From NCBI GenBank assembly GCA_030248195.1, contig JASAND010030481.1:1-64000 (forward strand): a stretch of 64,000 nt of DNA, given 5' to 3'. Within the stretch, counting starts at the first letter, position 1, and each line of letters opens with the position of its first letter. The position numbers were made by a program, and so were the translations under genes. The notes under the pieces are model-generated. The model was given only the letters and a program-made list of their open reading frames with translations. It was not told the DNA's origin and did no database searches. Positions 32,244-43,714 of the stretch are shown piece by piece. Source of the stretch: Trissonchulus latispiculum. Taxonomy: Eukaryota; Nematoda; Enoplea; Enoplida; Ironidae.

Positions 32244-33981
32244 AGGACATATTCCAGTCCAGGGCGACTCCCAGAAAGACTGGGTTCGGGTCGTGAGGTA
32301 CTGGATTGCCGCCGATGTTGAGGTTCAGGATGTAGCTGGCCTGCTTATTATGGGTGGAAAAGATGCAGGTCTGGCATTTTTCCACATTGATCTTGACTTC
32401 ATTATCGTTGGCCCATGCATTGATAGCGTTGAGAGAGTCCTGGATTCTGGCTACGGCCACCCGGATATCAGGGCCAGAGCTCCATATGGCAACATCATCG
32501 GCATATATACTGCCCTCGACTTCTGGTGGTAGGTCCCGCAGTATGTCGTCAATAAAGACCAGGAATAGTAGAGGCGACAGAACCGAGCCCTGAGGGACTC
32601 CTTGATGGAACAGTTTTGACCTGCTGAAGCTTTGGTTGAAGCGGACGTGGCCTCTCCTGTTGGTGAGGACATTTTTGATCCATCGTACCATTTGAAGAGG
32701 GACCTTCTTTTCCACCAGCTTCCAGAGTATGCGTTCACGGATTGCAGTATCGAAGGCTCTGGAGAAATCTATCATTGCCAGGTCTGTTCGCTTGGCAGGC
32801 GGCCGTTTCTGGAATCCATCAACCGTGGTCTGTGTGATTCTGCAGATGTGGTCTTCAGTAGACCTGAGTTGTCTGAAACCGGCTTGGTTCGGAGATAGCT
32901 TGTTGTTGTGTTCCAGCCAGAACTGCAGTCTCGCTTTCACCATAACTTCCATGAGTTTACCGAGGCAGCTCGTCAGGCTGATAGTCCTGTAGGATTTCGT
33001 ATCGTTGGCCGGCTTCCCTCGCTTCAGTATAGGGATTATATCTGCAGTCCTCCACTGTTGTGGTATTTCTCCCGATGCCAATGATTGGTTGATGAGCTCC
33101 AGCAGGAATTGTTTCGCAGATATGGGCAGGTTCTGTAGCATTTCGTTAGCGATCCCGTCTCTGCCGGGACATTTTCCGGATTTCAGGTTTCTCAGCGCTA
33201 GGTCCAGTTCCAGCCCGGTAAAAGGCGAGCACATAGGGTCTGGGCGGGGCCTTGGTCTGGGATGTTTTAGTGCCTTCAGGACTGAGATCTTAAGCTCCTT
33301 TCTTTGGTCCGTTGGCTTTACGTAGCTGACTTTGGCATACTGTTGAGCAAATGCTTTGGCTTTGGCTGCGTCCTGAGTCAGACTTTTCCCATCACAGTCC
33401 AGCGCAGTGTTGGGAATCGTGCGGCAGTTTTTCCCGTCAATGGAGTGGATGACGGACCAGACCTTCTTAGGCTCCGTTTTCGGGTTCAGACCAGTAGCAA
33501 AGGAATGCCAGGCTTCTTTCTTCAGGCGTTGGATTAGGACCAGGCACTCGCGTTTAGTGTTGATCCAGTGTGCCCTGGTTTCCAGGCTGTCCAGCGCGGC
33601 TGCGCGGGCGGCGCGGCAGCGCCTGATTGCTTCTTCTGCCTCCTTACACCACCATGGAGTTGGTCGCGGCACATGGCCACGAGGTATGCTTCGACTAGCG
33701 GCCAGCAGAATTCTGCTGGAAAGGGCTTCGCCGGCAGTGTGGACTCCTGATGTGGCTGGGGGTGGAAGGTCCTTGAGCAGTTCGGTAAGGTGGGAGCGGA
33801 AGGAGGGCCAGTTTGCCTTCCTGAAGCACCGCCTAGGGGGGCCGCGGCTGTTGCTGCTTGATTGTTGTTGCCTGATATTGAGGCTAAGCAGGATCGTGGT
33901 GATCTGGTGGTGATCTGAGGTAGTATCAGGCAGAATTTCCCAGCGGGCAGCGGGGGCCAGTGATGAGTGGCAGATCGACAA
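31972..33981 (-). pseudogene. Reverse transcriptase ORF of non-LTR element 1 (N-terminal part)
   Basis: The 669-codon frame carries the endonuclease C-terminus and the reverse transcriptase. Landmarks are GRDGIANEMLQNLP, WRTADIIPILKRGK, YRTISLTSCLGKLME, NQAGFRQLRSTEDH, MIDFSRAFD, VPQGSVLSPLLFLVF and the catalytic YADD. The true frame is lost near 32240, after which the RNase H part continues in another frame. The endonuclease segment further upstream (33.98-34.19 kb) is in yet another frame. At least two frameshifts plus the 5' truncation make it inactive. Confidence 0.88.
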
Positions 33982-35687
33982 GTCAGGGGCAGTGGGGGCC
34001 CTCGCGGGGGTTCGCTCCTAGGCGGGTGGGGTCCCCATTGTTGAGGGTTTCCAGGTCTGATGTGACTAGCCACTCATCTATGAGGTCTCCGAGGGCATCA
34101 TTGGCGCTGTTAGATTCCCACGTGGAGGAGTGGGCATTGAAGTCTCCCCCAATGATACAGTTTCTGCCACTAGGCAGGGCCTCTGGGTCAAAGTTTGGAG
34201 GATGTCTTCATCTATTATAGACTTAGACGTTACGCATATGACATTTATGCATATGTGTGCGCGCATGCTTATGTTGGTACAATGGACTTCAAGTTAATTA
34301 CCCTTATTGACAGTGAAAATATATATAAATGAGGAATTTTAGCGAGAGAACTGGGTATAAATCTCTTAACTATGTGTATAAACCTTTAAGGAAATTACGA
34401 ACGTACTGCTTTAGCTTATAAATTTGAAATTTAACAATTTTGCTGGAATTGCGGAGAATTAAATGAAAATGAATACTAAAACAGAAAATGCGATTATACG
34501 TACATATAACTTAAATTCCAGTTTAAGAATCCCCCCAAATTGGATACGTACATAATCTTGCATTGAAGTAACCTCATCTTTAAGGAAAGGAAGTGTACGT
34601 ACTGTCTTAGCTTTTAAACTTGAAATTGGACAATTTTATATTGAAAACTAAATTAAAATTAAAACTAATACAGAAAACGCGATTACACTTAAATTCAAAA
34701 GCATTTATGGAATCTTGGAAACTCGGTTGGAGAGGAATTGCTAAATTGGGATCATCTGTATTAAAATGTATTCAAAGCTTGAAATAAGTGGGATGGGAGT
34801 TACTTCGAGTATTCTGATCTATCCTCAATCCTCAATGTAAAATTAAGCAATTTTCCAGTTTTTTGGTTCAAATTAAAAACGTATTTTTAAGTAACTTTGT
34901 TGGATCGAGCTAATTCTTCATTTTGAATGTTAAATCGCAATTTACCAGGCTTTTTAAAATTTCTTAAAATTAACCAAATTGTTACATTTTTTAGTTCATC
35001 AGATTACAGTAAGCACCCGTACAAAATTTTAAAGTTACTAGTCAAGAAACTCAAAACTTATGGTTAGGGACGTGCAAACGCCAAAGATTTCCAAGTTTTA
35101 AAAAATTGAAAATCTCAAAAGCTTAGTTTTTAGTACAAAACTGTTCAGAAATACCTCCTCCTGCTGCTTGTTCTATTATTGTACACATGCGGTTACTTTA
35201 ATGCAAGATTATTTACAGTATCCAATTTGGGGAGATTCTGAAACTGGATCTTAAATTATACGGATAATAGCATTTTCTGTTTTAGTTTTCATTTTCATTT
35301 AATTCTCCGCAATTCAAGTAAAATTGTTAAATTTCAGGTTTATAAGCTAAAGCAGTACGTACATAGTTTGCTTAAAGATTTATGCACGTAGTTAAGAGAT
35401 TTATACCCAGTTCTCTCCCTAAAATTCCTCATTTATATATATTTTCACTGTCAATAAGGGTAATTAACTTGAAGTCCATTGTACCAACATATGCATAAAT
35501 AAATTATGCGCGTACACATATGCATAAATGTCATATGCGTAACATCTAAGTATATAATAGAAGAAGACTTCCTGCTGTGACAGTTTTGGTTGTAGGTACA
35601 AGCTGTTTTAAGGCTGTTGTACGTACAACCAGGCTGCAGTACGTGACATATACATTATATACTTATATACAACCATATTTAATGAAT

Positions 35688-35906
35688 CCAAACACAGTAC
35701 ATCCCGTCCGCCCACCGATAATGAGTTAGTGTTTAAATGAAAGTGTTGAGGAAAGAAAAATTAGCTAAAAAATTGTAATTTTATATTTTTTCGAATGCAA
35801 CTGTTTATCATAAATCAAATATTGCATTAGAAAATTAGAAAATTAATGGCATTTTACGGTATCACCGGCCCATTTTGGGTGAGCGGACGGGATGTATTGT
35901 ATTTGG
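35688..35906. mobile_element. Small MITE, TIR CCAAAYACARTACATCCCGTCCGC
   Basis: The left CCAAACACAGTACATCCCG and the inverted right CGGGATGTATTGTATTTGG match over about 29 bp with a few mismatches. It lies 30 bp beyond the right arm of the larger inverted-repeat element. The 219-bp body has no gene. The target duplication is at most a dinucleotide AT. Confidence 0.65.
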
Positions 35907-38260
35907 ATTCCATATGTGTAAGAAATTAAAAGTTAAGTGGAATTTATTTATATCTGATAGTTGTTTGGAAGGATTCTGCTTTAACGTCTAATTCTTAGTA
36001 GTTCTGCGTAAATTAAAAAGTGGCTTACGCTAGAAAATTGTTCTTCTACTTGTACTGGAAATTGCTAGGAAAGTAAGCGTAGGTGAGCGGACAAGAAGCA
36101 GACTGTCCATTACAGGTCTCTACAGATTGAGTAAAATTTAGGTCAGTTGCTGCAAGCCACAGTCAGTAAAATTGGAAAGGAACCTCGGGCAGCACAATCA
36201 AAAATTGGGGACCTTTATTTGTGTCTTATGTAGATGCCCACTGGTAAAACCAGGCTCAGCTGCGGAATAATGCCTTGTTTTGGGCCTGCTCGTTTCAGCT
36301 TCAATTATAAAATTTGAAATTACAAATTTAAAATACGACTGATTAGCAAACACTGACCAAAGTTACCAAAGTAAGGATTACCAAGAAAACTCATTTGAAA
36401 ACTGAAAATTGTCGAATATAAGTACTACGATGGAATAGGGAACAAATCTGCATACTCAACATCTGTCTTAATTAGTTCTGTTTCAACATTTCTCCATATC
36501 GGAGTTCAGTATAGATCAATAGCTGGTTGTAACTACTGACGGACTACTACAGATCTTAGTGCAATCCACTATAAATCAAACTGGTTTGTGTTTGATGAGG
36601 GATATTGAACACGAATAAATTTACTAACTTACAGCAGAATGTCGTTCTGTGACTCAAAAATTGGCGCTACACTTAAGACTGGATATCGGGAATAATCCAG
36701 AGCAGACCAAAGAAAAGTAAATGGATGGATGCGAGAGTACTCCACCCAAAGATCATGACTCAAAGATTTCGAGTCTGACTCAAAAAGTGGGTGTGCTAAG
36801 GGCACAGCATTGCATTGCAGTGAACAGTGCAGCATTAACAAAGCTGTAAGATGTAGAATGCATGTATATATAAGTATAAAATAACCTGAGTTACGTAAGC
36901 GAAAAGTATTTTTGCCTTTAATAAGCTGTTATAACTGTTAATCCTATAAATAGATGGTCATTTATCAGGTTGAGGCTGCTTTTTTAAATATTAATCAGTA
37001 ATAAAAAGCATGCCAATAACGCCATTGAAGTCTCCACACTGTGAGCTTTATTTTGATATAAATATCATTGGCGTACTCCAAGTATTAAGGAAGTTATGAA
37101 GGTTTTAATATTACCACTACCATGGATTAAGCTGGTGATTAAGCCGGATTAACTCGTTTAAGCGCGGTGATATTACGCGGCTTAAAAATCAGGCAATTTG
37201 AACTGAATTTAAAGCCATCGGCTTAAACAGCTTAAGCTAAAATTGTTTATGAAAAGGAGATCGGCTTAAACGGCTTAATCTTAAGCCACTGCATTTTTAA
37301 GCCGGCGTGCTTTATATGAAAAAGATTCGACTTAAAGTTTAAGCCGATGGCTATTTATGAAAAGGGTACGCTCAAATGGCCTAAATTTAACCCATTTAAG
37401 CCATTTAAGGGGAGGGGATCGCGAGTTTTCGACCATCTTCGATTTTTCTCGTTTTCACATATTTTGTAGTCCCCATGGGTCCGCAAAACAAGACAAGTGC
37501 GTTTGTTGCAAAACTTTTTCTATCATTCACAATAGCCCTCCAAAGGTGACCCTGACATGTGTTAAACATAGGAAAATGAAAAAGTTAGGAAAACTTTTCT
37601 GCTACCAAAAGTTTGAGCGCTGTGTAAGAGCAAATCGGATATCACTCGCTGTAATCATAATTTGGACTAGGTAAAGTGCTAATATCTATACGAGGTTAAT
37701 TTCCGTAGGGTCGCTGATTTTATACGAATTTTCAAAGTCCGGAAATGTCGATTTTTACTCAAAATCGCTCTACAAATGTGTAGGTCAGTGGACGTTTTGT
37801 CCTGTCCTGAACAAACCCTTTAGTGTAGGAACTTCGAGTTTAGATACTAGCACAGTATATTGTTAAAGCTTTATTTTGCATATAATCAATCCCTATTAGG
37901 CCTTTTCAGTAGCTGCACCAAGTCTCTACAAAGTAATATAAGAAAGTTAAAGCGAGTTAAAGTTTGAAGCAAATGACAGTCGGAATAAGCTTTACCAAAT
38001 CGTCCAAACGCCGTGTCTCGCTCGTTGCTTGGCTTGCCACTGTAATTTATGCGACAATAAATACCTACAGGTAAATGCTTTAAATTGATGTAGTTGTCAT
38101 GCCGCAGACTCTTGTCATCCCACTTGGACGTGACTTCGAAGCCCTCAGCGAGGCATATTAACGTAAATGCTAAATTGTAGAGATTTGAACTGCAATATCT
38201 CTGGACTGGATTGACCCTGGATTCTAAAAACTTGGTACCTGGCGACCCCCCCCCCTTAAG
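35907..38260. other. Intergenic; CGGCTTAA repeat cluster
   Basis: No gene recognised. 37125-37410 is built of CGGCTTAAACGGCTTAA and related phrases in both orientations, the signature of a decayed MITE. Similar phrases recur at 30160 and 38247. A minus-strand frame at 37886-38359 ends LLKRPNR, the same heptapeptide as after TM3 of the 9.6 kb receptor, but the rest does not align. Confidence 0.4.
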
Positions 38261-38265
38261 CCGTT

Positions 38266-38440
38266 TAAGGTGATTCCTTTTGGGCACATATTCATCATTG
38301 ACGGCCAAGATGAAATTTGATGAAACGTTCAAAATAAGTTCATTCTGGTGTTCTAACACCCTCCGCTCAATCCCGCTTCAAAATTTTGAAATTTACGTTC
38401 AGGACGGTTTTTCTATTAATTTGTGTCACTTGAGCAGCAC
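38266..38440. repeat. Duplicated block A, copy 1
   Basis: About 90% alike to 39740-39912 (GGTGATTCCTTTTGGGCAC through GTCACTTGAGCAG). In the second copy a gypsy LTR starts right at the block's end. Confidence 0.8.
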
Positions 38441-38612
38441 CTGCATAGTTATGATTGTACTCGTTTGAAAGATCTCTACGCTCTACATGTTTGCCTTTGG
38501 AAGCAACTTAGCTCTTTTCTATTGTGAGGTTTAGCTGAGTTTCTTATGTTGGTGTTGAAATCTTGTCATTTTTGCAGAAATCAAATAATCCACGATTTCT
38601 TGAGCTGCGCAA

Positions 38613-39563
38613 GCCGTAAAATTAAACTAAGGGTGTTGATTTGAAGGTCTCGTCGCGGCCGATTATCTGAGGCGTGATAATCTTCCAACTGCCATCCTTG
38701 GGCTGCTATCATAAAAATGTAGTTTTTGCAAAAACATGACCAAATTGTTTCCGGTGATTGTGGAGCATTTACTATGCAAGCTAGAGGGTTGCCACTTAGT
38801 GGACGTGCTTTACAAAAACACCCAGGGTCCCTTTTTTAGCTGTCCCGATTGCTGCTTGCTAGCTAAAGTTGCGGCTTCCCAAAGTTGGGAAAAGTAGGCA
38901 AAATCCAGGAGGCGCAAATATTTTAGCTAATTTCTTCATAACGAAAAGTGATTTCACGATAATTAAAAAAGGGGCCCCAGCTATTTGCCAGTTGAATCGA
39001 ATGGTGCAGCCGATGCCTCACGAAGAAATTTACGTTAGTCTGCCAAAAATCTGGAAAATTAAAGTTCTTCGAATATGCAGCAAAATAGTTTCCGAAACTC
39101 GAAGTTAGTTGCATTCATTCATGAGAAGGAGAAAATGCTCTGCTCCATTTTGACATAAAATGGCTTCTTAACTCCAAGGAATAAATGAGTAATAAAGGTT
39201 CAAAGGGGAAGTCTCCAAAAGGAATCACCGCCTTAAGAAGCAGCTCAAAGCCCATAATATACCCGCCTTGTCGATGCTTACGCTGTACCCGCCTTGTTCG
39301 TTTACATCGCCATTTTCCAAATCTGTCTCTTAGCATTTCTGCGGGAACACCAACAATTTGTGAAGCCTACAGTATTCGGAAAAAACTACATTTCTGGTTG
39401 ACTTATTTAATATATCCGGAGTAGTATAGTGGTTAGTATCTCCGCCTGTCACGCGGAAGACCGGGGTTCGATTCCCCGCTCCGGAGTAAAGTTTTGCTAA
39501 GCAAAATTGATTTTCCAGCAGGGCTTGGACATAACGACTGGCAAATTCCACTATGCTTTCTTT
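38613..39563. repeat. Duplicated block B, copy 1 (with tRNA-Asp)
   Basis: Nearly identical to 42724-43702 over 950 bp, from GCCGTAAAATTAAAC to TATGCTTTCTTT, and includes the tRNA gene. Copy 2 has one extra 25-bp unit of the CCTTGTCGATGCTTTCACTG type. Confidence 0.9.
39415..39486 (+). tRNA. tRNA-Asp (anticodon GTC)
   Basis: A 72-nt cloverleaf. The acceptor TCCGGAG pairs with CTCCGGA, with G73. The anticodon stem TCCGC/GCGGA has loop CTGTCAC, giving GTC, and the T arm is GGGTTCGATTCCC. G73, G34, U35 and C36 are the known Asp identity positions. A TTTT pol III terminator follows at about 39491. No intron. Confidence 0.96.
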
Positions 39564-39630
39564 TGTTCGTTAAACACAATATTATACTTTAAGCACATGT
39601 TCTCGGTCTAAGTTTAGACCACTGCATAAT

Positions 39631-39702
39631 TAGCAGAGCATGGTTTCGATCCACGGACCTCTGGGTTATGGGCCCAGCACGCTTCCACTGCGCCACTCTG
39701 CT
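39631..39702 (-). tRNA. Initiator tRNA-Met (anticodon CAT)
   Basis: A 72-nt minus-strand cloverleaf with the initiator hallmarks: an A1:U72 terminal pair (AGCAGAG/CTCTGCT), three G:C pairs in the anticodon stem (CTGGGCCCATAACCCAG) and the metazoan T loop GATCGAAACC in place of TTCRA. It sits 145 bp beyond tRNA-Asp on the other strand. Confidence 0.96.
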
Positions 39703-39739
39703 CATGCTTTCGAGGAAGACGAATTCGTTTTCATTTAAG

Positions 39740-39912
39740 GTGGTGATTCCTTTTGGGCACATATTCATCTTTGACGGCTCTAACCAAGATGAAATTTGAT
39801 GAAACTTTCAAAATAAGTTCATTCTGGTGTTCTAACAGCCTCCGCTCAGTCCCGCTGCAAAATTTTGAAATTTACGTTCAGGACGGTTTTTCTAATTTGT
39901 GTCACTTGAGCA
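39740..39912. repeat. Duplicated block A, copy 2
   Basis: Homologue of 38266-38440; ends at GAGCAG, immediately before the gypsy LTR. Confidence 0.8.
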
Positions 39913-39913
39913 G

Positions 39914-40105
39914 TGTGAAAACCATAGTGGTGTCAACCAAAAATATAAAAAAGAGCTTTAGATTAGATTTTGGGTGTGATCTGGTACTAATACTCAAGTG
40001 GTTGCTGCAGGTAGTTGCAGCTTGTGATGTTTTGGAACATTGTCGATTAAAGCTGACGTGTATTTGCTGCTAAGGGCGTTATTTGCTGAGCTGGGCCTTT
40101 TTTCA
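39914..40105 (+). repeat. 5' LTR of the truncated gypsy element
   Basis: Starts TGTGAAAACCATAGT and ends TTTTTTCA. It is a diverged relative of the 189-bp LTRs at 48652 and 55425. TGGGGGCTCGTCCG, the beginning of a tRNA-Pro primer site, follows at 40108. Confidence 0.88.
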
Positions 40106-40280
40106 TTTGGGGGCTCGTCCGCATAGGTTGCTTGGGCCGCCGGTGCTAATTTCAATTGGAATCATTGAATTTGGTGGTGAATAAAACGAAATCTAGAAGC
40201 AATCATTGGATTTCTGAAAGCAGATCAGCCAATGATAATGACTGCAATAAAAACGGTATGTCTCTTAGTATCCTTGGCTC

Positions 40281-41205
40281 ATGCCCAGGTATAGAATCGG
40301 AAACAGCGAACTTAGAAATTTAGGTTTAGTCATGGATGAACAAAATATTGACAATAATTTGCTTCAAAATTTCTTTCCTATTTCTCTTCCGCCAAAATTG
40401 ACAGGAGAGAGTGGACATAATGTTTTTGAATGGTTTGATACCTTGAATAGAATTTCTGAAGCAAATGGCTGGAATGACGAAAAGAAATTGCGCTGTATAA
40501 AAGGACACTTAGACGGCAAAGCGGCTCGATTGTTGCCAGATCTAACTGGAGCTGATTAGGCTACAGCTGACTCGCTCAGGGTAGCCCTTGAGTCTAAGTT
40601 GTGTGATTCGAAAGAGAAGGATCTGCAGTGGATAAGACTTACTGAAATTCGTCAACAAGCATCTGAAACTGTTGAAATTTTTAAGCATAAGCTTTCTAAA
40701 ATCGCGAGGCAAGCTTATCCGGATAAAACTAGAGAGCAAGTCGCTCAACTGCTTCTAAAACATTTCATCCACCAGTCGTTACCGGTCATTCGAACCCAGA
40801 AACTCTTGAAACGGCAGTTAGACTTGCAAAACGGGTGGAATATGCAGTCTCTACTGCAACAGGTTCAGACAAAAGCTTCGCTGACGTAAATAAACAGCTT
40901 GAGGAACTTAAGTTACAAAATGAACGTCTTGTAGCTTCCGTTATAAAACTGACAGCAAATATGGCAAACCAGCAAAGTTCCGTATGTGCAGTGCAAACTC
41001 CTGCTTTACAGACGACCGTCTTAAACGTTTAGAATCTCAGGTGCAAAAATTGTGTGATGCAGACAAACCGTCAGAAAGACAGAACAATCGCAGTGATGTA
41101 GAATGTTATATTTGTCACAATAAGGGACACATTGCTAGGCAATGTGCTCTGCGACGGCGTGAAACTTCGGTTAAATCTGTGGTTTCAAAACGTCAGGTAA
41201 ACTGA
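40281..41205 (+). pseudogene. gag: Gag of the truncated gypsy element
   Basis: Begins MPRYRIGNSELRNLG at the same ATG as the other copy. It is stopped by TAG at about 40557, where the relative reads on, and has a small deletion and frame changes near 40800 and 41000. The CCHC knuckle CYICHNKGHIARQC is retained near 41105-41145. Confidence 0.88.
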
Positions 41206-41269
41206 TGAGGCGGCGGAGGAGGCAAGGGTCGATCCTGTTTCACAAGTAGACTACCCGTTGAACACTAGA

Positions 41270-42690
41270 AATTTTGTATGTAATGTTTGTAATTATTTGT
41301 TTGAAACGTGTGCAAAAATTACAATGTCTGCTCAGAATCCTTTGCATGTTTCCGGAAAAATCAACGGTCGTCAAACGAACATATTATTAGACACGGGGTC
41401 AAGCGTAACATAATCTCTAAGAAATTTCAGTCGTTATTTCCCCAAGTTAAATTGCAGAAATGTTGTTGTAATCCAAAGGGTGTAAGTGGTGTGAATTTAA
41501 ATATAACAGGGTTGTGCTTATTATCTGTTTCATTCGGGGGTGATCAGATGGAAGTCCCGTTTATTGTAGCCGAAGAAGTTATAGTTGACTGTTTGTTAGG
41601 AATGAGTTTTATCAAAGATCAAAAGCTTCAGCTTGATTTTAATAATGACCACGTGACGTTCCCAGATGGTTCAATCTTACCTATCACTTCAAATGTAATG
41701 CCACAGAAATTCCTTCATAATCGCCCAGTTGCTGCTGAAGTTTTCGATGATGTTCAGTTTAGAATTACCCTACGTAGGGGATCAACAGTTCCGGCCCACT
41801 CTAAAGTATTGTTCAACGGTGTAGCAGGGATATTTTCTGAGAACACTTTCCTTTTCGAGCCAACTACGGACATACCACGTCTATCTGCAGAATGCGCATT
41901 GGTCCGTCCGAAAGCAGGCAGACTACCAGTATTAGCTGTCAATAATTCCAATAAACCAATTAGGCTGAAAAAGGGAAAGATACTAGGGCATCTTCGTCCA
42001 TATGTTGGGGAAGTTAAAGTGCCCACTGTTAGTAACGGTAAAGTGTCAAAGGACTCTAGCGAAAACGTAACTGGGTGCTTTACTGTAGCCGAAGACGGCG
42101 GCACAGTTAAGCCATCGTTTGCTTTGCCACCCGGTGTTAGCTTCGAGAAAATAGGTTGTCGTGAAAATTCTGGTGAAGTGGCACAGATGTGCTCTTTACT
42201 GCACGAAAGTGGTGATGTGTTTTCCCAGAATGACAGAGAAATAGGACGGTGTCGTCACTCATAATATTGATACGCAAGGGTATAACCCTGTTAAACAACG
42301 ATATCGCAGGTTGGCACCACATGAACAACAGGTGGAACATGACCACGTTGAGGATATGAGGAGCCGTGGCATTATAACACCGTCGAACTCTCCATGGGCA
42401 TCACTGGTGGTGATTGTCACAAAGAGAGACGGTTCCGACCGTTTCTGCATAGATTTTCGCAAGGTGAACTCCCTTACAAGGAAAGATACCTATCCAATTC
42501 CACGAATAGATGAAACCATAGACACTCTAACAGGGGCAAAGTATTTTACAACATTAGACCTTTCCAGCGGTTACTGGCAAATCGGCGGCGCACCTGAGGA
42601 CCGAGAGAAAACGGCGTTTGTCACAAGAGAAGGGCTCTTCGAATTTACGGTTATGCCTTTCGGCTTAACAAACGCACCGGCTACTTAATG
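41270..42690 (+). pseudogene. pol: Protease and partial reverse transcriptase of the truncated gypsy element
   Basis: Remnant protease motif ILLDTGSS near 41385, then a long homologous stretch. The reverse transcriptase start (GIITPSNSPWAS, DRFCIDFRKVNSLT, TTLDLSSGYWQI) is visible until TNAPAT at about 42685, just before YIDD would appear. Frameshifts lie near 41400 and 42260. Confidence 0.88.
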
Positions 42691-42723
42691 GAAACGGTGC
42701 TCAAAACTTGTTTAAGGAAATTC

Positions 42724-43702
42724 GCCGTAAAATTAAACTAAGGGTGTTGATTTGAAGGTCTCGTCGAGCCCGATTATCTGAGGCGTGATAATCTTCCAAC
42801 TGCTGTTCTTGAGCTGCTATCATAAAAATGTAGTTTTTGCAAAAACATGACCAAATTGTCTCCAGTGATTGTGGAGCATTCACTATGCAAGCTAGAGGGT
42901 TGCCACTTAGTGGACGTGCTTTACACAAAACACCCTGGGTCCCTTTTATTAGTTGTCCCGATTGCTGCTTGCTAGCTGAAGTGGCGGCTTCCCAAAGTTG
43001 GGAAAAGTAGGCAAAATCCAGGAGGCGCAAATATTTTAGCTAATTTCTTCATAACGAAAAGTGATTTCACGATAATTAAAAAAGGGCCCCCAGCTATTTG
43101 CCAGTTGAATCGAATGGTGCAGCCGATGCCTCACGAAGAAATTTACGTTAGTCTGCCAAAAACCTGGAAAATTAAAGTTCTTCGAAAATGCAGCAAAATA
43201 GTTTCCGAAACTCGAAGTTAGTTGCATTTCATTCATGAGAAAGAGAAAATGCTAAGCTCCATTTTGACATAAAGTGGCTTCGTAACTCCAAGGAACAAAT
43301 GAGTAATAAAGGTTCAAAGGTGAAGTCTCCAAAAGGAATCACCGCCTTAAAAAGCAGCTCAAAGCCCATACTATACCCGCCTTGCCGATCCTTTCACTGT
43401 ACCCGCCTTGTCGATGCTTTCACTGTACCCGACTCGTTTGTTTACATCGCCATTTTCCAAATCTGTCTCTTAGCATTTCTGCGGGAACACCAACAATTTG
43501 TGAAGCCTACAATATTCGGAAAAACTACATTTCTGGTTGACGTATTTAATATATCCGGAGTAGTATAGTGGTAGGTATCTCCGCCTTTCACGCGGAAGAC
43601 CGGGGTTCGATTCCCCGCTCCGGAGTAAAGTTTTGCTAAACAAAATTGATTTTCCAGCAGGGCTTGGACATAACGACTGGCAAATTCCACTATGCTTTCT
43701 TT
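42724..43702. repeat. Duplicated block B, copy 2 (with anticodon-switched tRNA)
   Basis: Copy of 38613-39563 with an extra 25-bp repeat unit near 43385-43435. It abuts the truncated gypsy element on its left and non-LTR element 2 on its right. Confidence 0.9.
43554..43625 (+). tRNA. tRNA-Asp body with Glu anticodon TTC
   Basis: Same 72-nt gene as at 39415 except for two D-loop changes (GGTTAG to GGTAGG) and G34 to T, so the anticodon loop reads CTTTCAC and the anticodon is TTC. All stems pair and G73 and the TTTT terminator are intact. It is either a newly recoded glutamate acceptor, a mischarging tRNA, or an early pseudogene. Confidence 0.85.
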
Positions 43703-43714
43703 AATTCAAAACAG

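Larger units (their letters stand above)
30733..34198 (-). mobile_element. 5'-truncated non-LTR retrotransposon with RNase H (element 1)
   Basis: A minus-strand element ending in a (CAA)n tail (TTG repeats at 30731-30750 on the plus strand), flanked by the target duplication AGGATGTCTT (30723-30732 and 34199-34208). The inverted partner arm of the host element reads uninterrupted through this point, confirming the insertion. It starts inside the endonuclease domain (GGDFNAHSSTWES near 34140). Order: endonuclease end, reverse transcriptase, RNase H, Cys-rich finger; this fits the I/ingi-like superfamily. Confidence 0.9.
30620..35655. mobile_element. Non-autonomous DNA element with terminal inverted repeats of about 470 bp
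   Basis: The left arm is 30620-30722 plus 34199-34575, split by a retrotransposon. The right arm is about 35188-35655 in inverted orientation. Mirrored landmarks: GTCACGTACT, CCTGGTTGTACGTACAA, CAAAACTGTCACAGCAGG, GCATATGACATTTATGCATATG, and GTTGGTACAATGGACTTCAAG. The 600-bp centre contains a degraded third copy of part of the arm. Without the nested insertion it would be about 1.6 kb. No transposase. Arm sequences are roughly 85-90% alike by eye. Confidence 0.78.
39914..42723 (+). mobile_element. Truncated gypsy element (same family as 48.65-55.61 kb)
   Basis: 5' LTR, tRNA-Pro primer site, gag and the first half of pol on the plus strand, ending abruptly in the reverse transcriptase where block B copy 2 begins. 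Gag and Pol peptides are over 90% identical to the minus-strand element. Several stops and deletions are present. There is no 3' LTR, so no target duplication can be read. Confidence 0.9.

Noticed and set aside
32218..33913. Several plus-strand ORFs of 80-170 residues
   Set aside because: Antisense shadows of the reverse transcriptase of non-LTR element 1.
37886..38359. Minus-strand ORF ending LLKRPNR, like the receptor after TM3
   Set aside because: Only about seven to fifteen residues resemble the receptor; the rest is not transmembrane-like and does not align. Too weak to call a receptor pseudogene.
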